From Methyloprofundus sp. (GTDB taxonomy: Bacteria; Pseudomonadota; Gammaproteobacteria; Methylococcales; Methylomonadaceae), in the NCBI GenBank assembly GCA_030636485.1, contig DAOVWV010000037.1, positions 1-9,194 of the forward strand: DNA of 9,194 bases. Direction: 5' to 3'. Of the stretch, positions 5,297 through 9,194 are shown in pieces. The position numbers and the translations under genes are program-made. Each line of letters opens with the position of its first letter. The first letter of the stretch is position 1. The notes under the pieces are model-generated. The model saw only the letters and a list, made by a program, of their open reading frames with translations, was not told the DNA's origin and ran no database searches.

Positions 5297-7282
5297 TCAC
5301 TTAAAATACCACTGAATCTGCCCATAAAAACTTCTTTCCAGTTGTCTTGGGTACGCAAATACCTCATCAATATATTCAAGATGCTGCTTATTATTCAAAT
5401 TCTGCCCAACAAAAGAAAGCTCAAGATTTTGTATTGGCCTCCAGCCTAAACGCAAATCCAAGCCCACATAGCTATCCACGGTACTCACCGTCCCCAGCAA
5501 TAAACTCTGCACATAAAAAGAATCCACATAGCGAACCCCAAGATCAGCAGTAATCGTCGGGGTAATATTAAGTGAACTACGCAAGGCAAGCTGGTTTTCC
5601 GGATCACTGTGCGGCTGGTCTTGCTGCGCTAAGTGGACTTGCAGATAAGTATACGATAGCTGTAAGCGTAAACGCTCTATAGGTCGCCACTCTGTCGCCA
5701 TTTCAACTCCCCAGGTTTGAGCGTCAGTATCATTTTCAAAGGAAGCCGGCAGCACGCCATTCACATAATCCACAGAGCCTAGTGACCCGGTTATCAGGTC
5801 TTTATAGTCATTAAAAAACAGCGCCACATCCAACGAGATCTGATTACTTAACCACCACCCTCTATAACCCAGCTCATAACTGTTCACCAATTCTCTCGTC
5901 AGCTCCGGATTGGCCTGAAACACCAAGTCCAGTGGAATGGGCGGTGGCAAGGGTAAAGGCTTAAGAGAAAGTGCCGTTTCACCACGCGATGGCGAACGAG
6001 TCGCTCTGGAAAATGCCGCCCAGAGACGATGCTCAGGGTGAACTTTCCACAGCACACGCACCGATGGCTGAAAGTCCCAATCCGAGAGCGTGTAATACTG
6101 AACCTTTGCTCCTAACGTCAATTGTAATGCGCCATCAAAAAACAATGCTTTATCCTGCACAAAAGCACTCACCAGATGCAGATCCTGATAGGTTGGCTCA
6201 GTCGTAGAAAGTATACCATCAAAATAAGCACTATTAACGTACCGGTACCCCAGCCCCCAATTGAAATAATTATTTTTCGTCAGCGCAATATCATGCTGAA
6301 AATCAAAATCCAAGGTATGACTCCTTTCACTACTGAATTGATGATCTTCCTCATTAAAATACTCATAATAGACCTGAGTATGGATAGTTGAGGCCACCGA
6401 AAAATCATGTTCCCAGCGCATCAAAGCACTCGCACCTGACTGCTCCTCCAGTTCTCGTCTAGGTTCACCCGACTGGTCATCGACAGGTAGCAGAAATTCA
6501 TCATTAATATGACTGACAAAACCATCCCCTTCAATCATCAGGCGATCACCGTCATTAGAATTCCAGTCTATCCGAAAGCCCCCCTTCCCTTGCGTCCAAT
6601 TATCACCCGCATCATTACCTTGCAAATCAACAAAGTCATCCCGATAAACAAACTTGCCAAACACCCGGTAATGCGTCTTATCACCTAATTGGCCACCATA
6701 GCGCAGCTCTGCAATGGCACGCTCTTCATTACCCGCAGCAATAGAAACAAGCCCTTGCTGAGTATCCTCGGTATGCTTGGTAATGATATTGATCACGCCA
6801 TTCACTGCATTTTGCCCCCAGACACTGGCTCCCGATCCACGAATGACCTCGATACGCTCTATATCTTCCAGCACCAAATCCAGATTCTCCCAACGCACTC
6901 CGGCAAAAACAGGTGAATAGACGGTACGCCCATCCAACAACACCAATAGTTTATTGGCAAAACGACCATTAAACCCCCGCACGGTCACCGCCCATTCGCT
7001 CGCACTAATCCGCGCCACTTGCACGCCTGGTGCCATACGTAATACATCGGGAATATTAGTGACCCCAGCGCGCTGAATATCCTCCTGAGTAATCACATAC
7101 ACAGCCGCAGCAGTATCGGCAAACTTCTGCTCCGTCCGGCTCACTGTCGTCACTTCACTTCCCATCAACTGCTCAATACTCAGGTTGGTAAGATCAACAG
7201 TCTCTGCATGTGATGTGACTGAGTAAGGAGCAAGAGCATAACAGCCGACAGCGCAACGGATAAATCCTTTTATTCGATTCAT
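5297..7282 (-). CDS. TonB-dependent outer-membrane receptor
   Basis: The ORF encodes 661 aa, full length for a receptor with plug and 22-strand barrel. A signal peptide (MNRIKGFIRCAVGCYALAPY...) is probably cut after SHA (residue 26). The following ETVDLTNLSIEQLMGSEVT segment is typical of one receptor subgroup, and ETVDL could act as the TonB box. The plug domain spans about residues 50-170: VYVITQEDIQRAGVTNIPDV, LRMAPGVQVAR, VTVRGFNGRFANKLLVLLDG, IERIEVIRGSGASVWGQNAV and NGVINIITK are all classical. The rest is barrel, with alternating aromatic strands, ending in IQWYFK. Such proteins import iron chelates, vitamin B12, nickel, copper chelates or sugars using TonB-ExbBD energy; the substrate cannot be told here. 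No TonB system, periplasmic binding protein or regulator is adjacent. No good ribosome binding site precedes the ATG (TCTAAAAATAATG), yet the signal peptide fits this start. Confidence 0.95.
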   Translation of the reverse strand: MNRIKGFIRCAVGCYALAPYSVTSHAETVDLTNLSIEQLMGSEVTTVSRTEQKFADTAAAVYVITQEDIQRAGVTNIPDVLRMAPGVQVARISASEWAVTVRGFNGRFANKLLVLLDGRTVYSPVFAGVRWENLDLVLEDIERIEVIRGSGASVWGQNAVNGVINIITKHTEDTQQGLVSIAAGNEERAIAELRYGGQLGDKTHYRVFGKFVYRDDFVDLQGNDAGDNWTQGKGGFRIDWNSNDGDRLMIEGDGFVSHINDEFLLPVDDQSGEPRRELEEQSGASALMRWEHDFSVASTIHTQVYYEYFNEEDHQFSSERSHTLDFDFQHDIALTKNNYFNWGLGYRYVNSAYFDGILSTTEPTYQDLHLVSAFVQDKALFFDGALQLTLGAKVQYYTLSDWDFQPSVRVLWKVHPEHRLWAAFSRATRSPSRGETALSLKPLPLPPPIPLDLVFQANPELTRELVNSYELGYRGWWLSNQISLDVALFFNDYKDLITGSLGSVDYVNGVLPASFENDTDAQTWGVEMATEWRPIERLRLQLSYTYLQVHLAQQDQPHSDPENQLALRSSLNITPTITADLGVRYVDSFYVQSLLLGTVSTVDSYVGLDLRLGWRPIQNLELSFVGQNLNNKQHLEYIDEVFAYPRQLERSFYGQIQWYFK

Positions 7283-7309
7283 TATTTTTAGATCGGTCTT
7301 GAGAGTGTA

Positions 7310-7321
7310 TATGAGCTCATA
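7310..7321. promoter_or_regulatory. 12-bp perfect palindrome upstream of the receptor gene
   Basis: TATGAGCTCATA is a perfect 12-bp palindrome centred 34 nt upstream of the receptor start codon. It overlaps the expected promoter or leader of that gene and could be an operator. It does not resemble a Fur box (GATAATGATAATCATTATC). Confidence 0.3.
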
Positions 7322-7333
7322 GTACAGTATTTT

Positions 7334-7578
7334 TTAGCTATATCACTAAATAGTTGTTTTTTTCCACCTTATGATTACATTTGATAGTCCAAACCCCGCT
7401 GCGCAACATAAAAAAATCTTTTAGAGTAGCTATAACGCAATAGATTCATTTTTCTTCATTTTTCTTACAGGTAAATCTATAAAAATAGCTGTAGAGTGAT
7501 GCTGAAAGTTTTTTGCGGGGACAAAGCAATAAAATAGGCGCATAGCTGACTACGTAACTATTTCAGTCCCACAGCTAT
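7334..7578. repeat. Intergenic region with imperfect long inverted repeat and five ATAGCT sites
   Basis: The 418 nt between the receptor gene and the GH19-type gene hold no supported ORF. An imperfect inverted repeat has arms at 7334-7355 and 7556-7578: on opposite strands both read AACTATTT, then (C)AGT, five variable bases, then AGCTA. The hexamer ATAGCT occurs five times in 245 bp: plus strand at 7485-7490 and 7542-7547, minus strand at 7336-7341, 7428-7433 and 7573-7578. The copies at 7542-7548 and 7572-7578 form a 7-bp inverted pair. ATAGATT (7440-7446) also pairs with AATCTAT (7474-7480). The whole could be a small MITE-like relic or a set of binding sites for one regulator between divergent genes. 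Confidence 0.4.
7445..7464 (+). repeat. Tandem 10-bp duplication
   Basis: TTCATTTTTC is present twice in direct succession (7445-7454 and 7455-7464), followed by TTAC. The pyrimidine-rich block occupies the loop of the ATAGATT/AATCTAT inverted pair (7440-7446 with 7474-7480). Confidence 0.6.
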
Positions 7579-7700
7579 CAGTAAAAAACAGCTGCTAGAA
7601 AACCGTAATGGTGGCTGGGCGAAGTATATATGAGTATTCCGAAAAAATCCCCCGCCCTTATCCATCAATGCTTATGTCAATTTAATTTAAGGTGATTATT

Positions 7701-8453
7701 ATGAAATTAGTCGAGTTATCGACAATTGTAGAACCCAGCATGATTAGTGAGCTTTCTGAAGCACAATTACGGGAATTACAGATAGCACTCAATCGTCTAG
7801 GCTTACCTGCCGGCCCTTTTGATGGCTTAATTGGCCCACGGACACGCAATGCATGGGCCGAATTTAAGAGTGATTATTACCCTGGAAACCCGGATATGAT
7901 AGGGCCTGAGTCAATTGCAGTTCTACAAGAATTGATCAAGGGCACGAATATTGGATTGGGTAATCATGATTTTAATACAAAACACGGCGTGATAGAAGCA
8001 ATCAAAAACGAATGCAAATCTCAGGGCATTGGTATCAACACTCAGATTGCCTATGTTTTAGCAACAGTAGAGTGGGAAACCGCACAAACCTTTAGGCCTG
8101 TTAAAGAAGCTTTCTGGCATAGAGATGCAGAACAATGGAGAAAAGATAATTTACGCTATTACCCCTATTATGGAAGAGGTTTTGTTCAGTTAACATGGCA
8201 ACGAAACTACGAAAAATATTCCCGTCTATTAGGAGTAGACCTTGTGAGTGATCCTGATATGGCATTAAATGGAGATATCGCTCTTTTTATTTTGGTTCAT
8301 GGGTTTAAGACAGGTACATTTACTGGCAGGAAAATTACCGACTATGTTAATCATCATCAAACTGATTTCGCAAGGTGTAGACGCTGCATCAATGGAAATG
8401 ATAAAGCCACCGAAATAGCAAGATTAGCTGAAAAATTCTTGTTAAATCTATAA
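7701..8453 (+). CDS. Peptidoglycan-binding and GH19-like hydrolase (endolysin/chitinase type)
   Basis: Start ATG 7701 is chosen over the in-frame GTG 7692 because TAAGGTG (7688-7694) is then a good ribosome binding site at 6-7 nt spacing. The product has 250 aa. Residues about 18-80 form a PG_binding_1-like three-helix domain: LRELQIALNRLGLPAGPFDG, LIGPRTRNAWAEF and the closing VLQELI. Residues about 95-250 resemble the GH19/lysozyme-like fold used by chitinases and many phage endolysins: IAYVLATVEWET (Glu124/Glu126, in the place of the family HET motif), KEAFW (Glu136, possible second acid), YYGRGFVQLTWQRNYEKY (157-173), and ARCRRCINGNDKATEIA near the end. It would cut glycan chains of peptidoglycan or chitin. 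There is no signal peptide or membrane segment, and no holin, spanin or phage structural gene lies beside it, so it may be a stray prophage lysis gene or an enzyme exported by another route. Substrate is undetermined. Confidence 0.8.
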   Translation: MKLVELSTIVEPSMISELSEAQLRELQIALNRLGLPAGPFDGLIGPRTRNAWAEFKSDYYPGNPDMIGPESIAVLQELIKGTNIGLGNHDFNTKHGVIEAIKNECKSQGIGINTQIAYVLATVEWETAQTFRPVKEAFWHRDAEQWRKDNLRYYPYYGRGFVQLTWQRNYEKYSRLLGVDLVSDPDMALNGDIALFILVHGFKTGTFTGRKITDYVNHHQTDFARCRRCINGNDKATEIARLAEKFLLNL

Positions 8454-8517
8454 TTTAATGTCAGGAAAGCTTTGCAGGACTAACCTTTACCCTATAGATT
8501 TTCAGAAAAATAACTTC

Positions 8518-8550
8518 ACGGATACCATCCCTCAAAGGGATGTTATCCGT
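8518..8550. terminator. Strong hairpin between convergent genes
   Basis: ACGGATA (8518-8524) pairs with TATCCGT (8544-8550), and CATCCCT (8526-8532) with AGGGATG (8536-8542), with one C/T mismatch and a CAA loop: 14 pairs in all. On the minus strand it is followed a few bases later by TTATTTTT, on the plus strand by only TTGTACAAAT. It lies 65 nt after the GH19-type gene and probably ends transcription from one or both sides. Confidence 0.6.
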
Positions 8551-8627
8551 TGTACAAATGGAATTTATTTAACTGAGAAGCTATAGTTCCCAGTGCCTCC
8601 GCCCATCGTTATACATAAATACCTCAC

Positions 8628-8663
8628 TCTCACGCCCTGCATCACGAAACGCAAGGCGTGAGA
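8628..8663. terminator. Hairpin just after the oxidoreductase stop codon
   Basis: TCTCACGCC (8628-8636) and GGCGTGAGA (8655-8663) are perfect 9-bp arms; inside, TGC (8638-8640) pairs with GCA (8651-8653) after a C/A mismatch, leaving a 10-nt loop. It begins 19 nt after the stop of the minus-strand oxidoreductase gene. No strong T-tract follows, so a Rho-independent role is uncertain; a dispersed repeat is an alternative. Confidence 0.5.
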
Positions 8664-8681
8664 AACGAGAAAATGCAACTA

Positions 8682-9194
8682 TTAAAATTGTAACTCTTCT
8701 ATCACGCCTCGCTTCTGCTGTTCAAACTGCTCAGAAAATGTCTCCCACACCCCCGCTTCCCGCGCCAACTGCTTAAAGTTTTCCGAGCGGTTAGTCATTT
8801 CGGAAGCAACCAGCATTAATTCAAGCTCTAATGGAGGCAAGGATTTCATCAGTGATTTAACCAGATCACGATGCACACCATTGCAACCAAAATCTCCCAG
8901 CGACAATGCCCTGGAAAAACTATAAAACTGCTGCATCCGGTTTTCACATAAAGCGGCATAGCGCGCACTTTTTTTAGTATTCTTTAATGACTCAATAACC
9001 GCTAAACTGGCAACAGCTGCATTATAGAATGCATTTTGTACGCCATGCGAAAAAATGGGATCTACAAATCCTGCTGCATCACCGATACAATAATAATTTT
9101 CGCGACAACTATGACTGGCATAATAGGAATAATCAGGGCGATATTGCAAGGAATTCTCAATAAACGCTGCATCTCTGAGCAGCTCTTTAAGATA
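8682..9194 (-). CDS. Flavin-dependent halogenase/oxidoreductase, C-terminal part (cut by window edge)
   Basis: The frame is open from the right edge (last codon 9194-9192, Tyr) to the stop at 8684-8682, giving 170 visible residues. The TTG at 9149 is not a start, since upstream codons continue the protein (YLKELLRDAAFIENSL). The key block is YYCIGDAAGFVDPIFSHGVQ, the second FAD-binding (GD) motif as seen in flavin-dependent halogenases and related FAD oxidoreductases (tryptophan-halogenase-like, PltA/CmlS-like), followed by helical segments with SLKNTKKSARYAALCENRM. The N-terminal GxGxxG FAD motif and the WxWxIP motif that marks true halogenases lie outside the window, so halogenase versus simple monooxygenase cannot be decided. 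Such enzymes usually act on a substrate in a biosynthetic cluster, which would lie to the right of 9194. Confidence 0.85.
   Translation of the reverse strand, partial: YLKELLRDAAFIENSLQYRPDYSYYASHSCRENYYCIGDAAGFVDPIFSHGVQNAFYNAAVASLAVIESLKNTKKSARYAALCENRMQQFYSFSRALSLGDFGCNGVHRDLVKSLMKSLPPLELELMLVASEMTNRSENFKQLAREAGVWETFSEQFEQQKRGVIEELQF

Noticed and set aside
5198..5553. Plus-strand ORFs beginning at 5198 and 5347
   Set aside because: They run over the structured repeat and then antisense to the receptor gene; shadows of the real coding strand.
7283..7400. Fur box upstream of the TonB-dependent receptor
   Set aside because: No stretch resembles the 19-bp Fur consensus; only the unrelated palindrome at 7310-7321 is present.
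7555..7665. Minus-strand 36-codon ORF (MDKGGGFFRN...) in the divergent region
   Set aside because: No ribosome binding site and no recognisable similarity; overlaps the repeat-rich segment.

Overview
The window comes from a moderately AT-rich gammaproteobacterium. PykA-type pyruvate kinase, a Gram-negative TonB-dependent receptor and signal peptides of the proteobacterial kind support this. A pyruvate kinase preceded on the same strand by the relic of a glyceraldehyde-3-phosphate dehydrogenase gene would fit a methanotroph or methylotroph of the Methylococcales type, where glycolytic genes are often clustered. That placement is an inference.

Layout, left to right. At 1-1571 (+) the truncated 3' part of dhaK (dihydroxyacetone kinase, substrate-binding subunit) is followed by a small DUF1097-type membrane protein. 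The 132-nt spacer between them can fold into a compact H-type pseudoknot just before the membrane protein's ribosome binding site. At 1751-3869 (-) lie pykA and then a small exported helical protein with its own promoter and intrinsic terminator. At 3870-4379 there is no intact gene, but the stretch holds a structured pyk leader, a small palindromic repeat flanked by 7-bp direct repeats, and a decayed C-terminal fragment of gap on the pyk strand. At 4380-5144 (+) is an inositol-monophosphatase-family enzyme, followed by a 58-nt three-way-junction-like structure. At 5297-7282 (-) is a full-length TonB-dependent outer-membrane receptor. At 7283-7700 is a divergent intergenic region with five copies of a hexamer and a long imperfect inverted repeat. 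At 7701-8453 (+) is a peptidoglycan-binding/GH19-like muralytic or chitinolytic enzyme without a signal peptide. At 8682-9194 (-) is the C-terminal part of a flavin-dependent halogenase/oxidoreductase, running off the right edge. Two strong hairpins separate the last two convergent genes.

The genes do not form one pathway. Dihydroxyacetone kinase, pyruvate kinase and the gap relic all belong to triose/PEP metabolism. The other genes look like independent transcription units. I see no complete unknown system. The least ordinary items are the gap relic, the dhaK-DUF1097 leader structure, and the repeat-rich 7283-7700 region.
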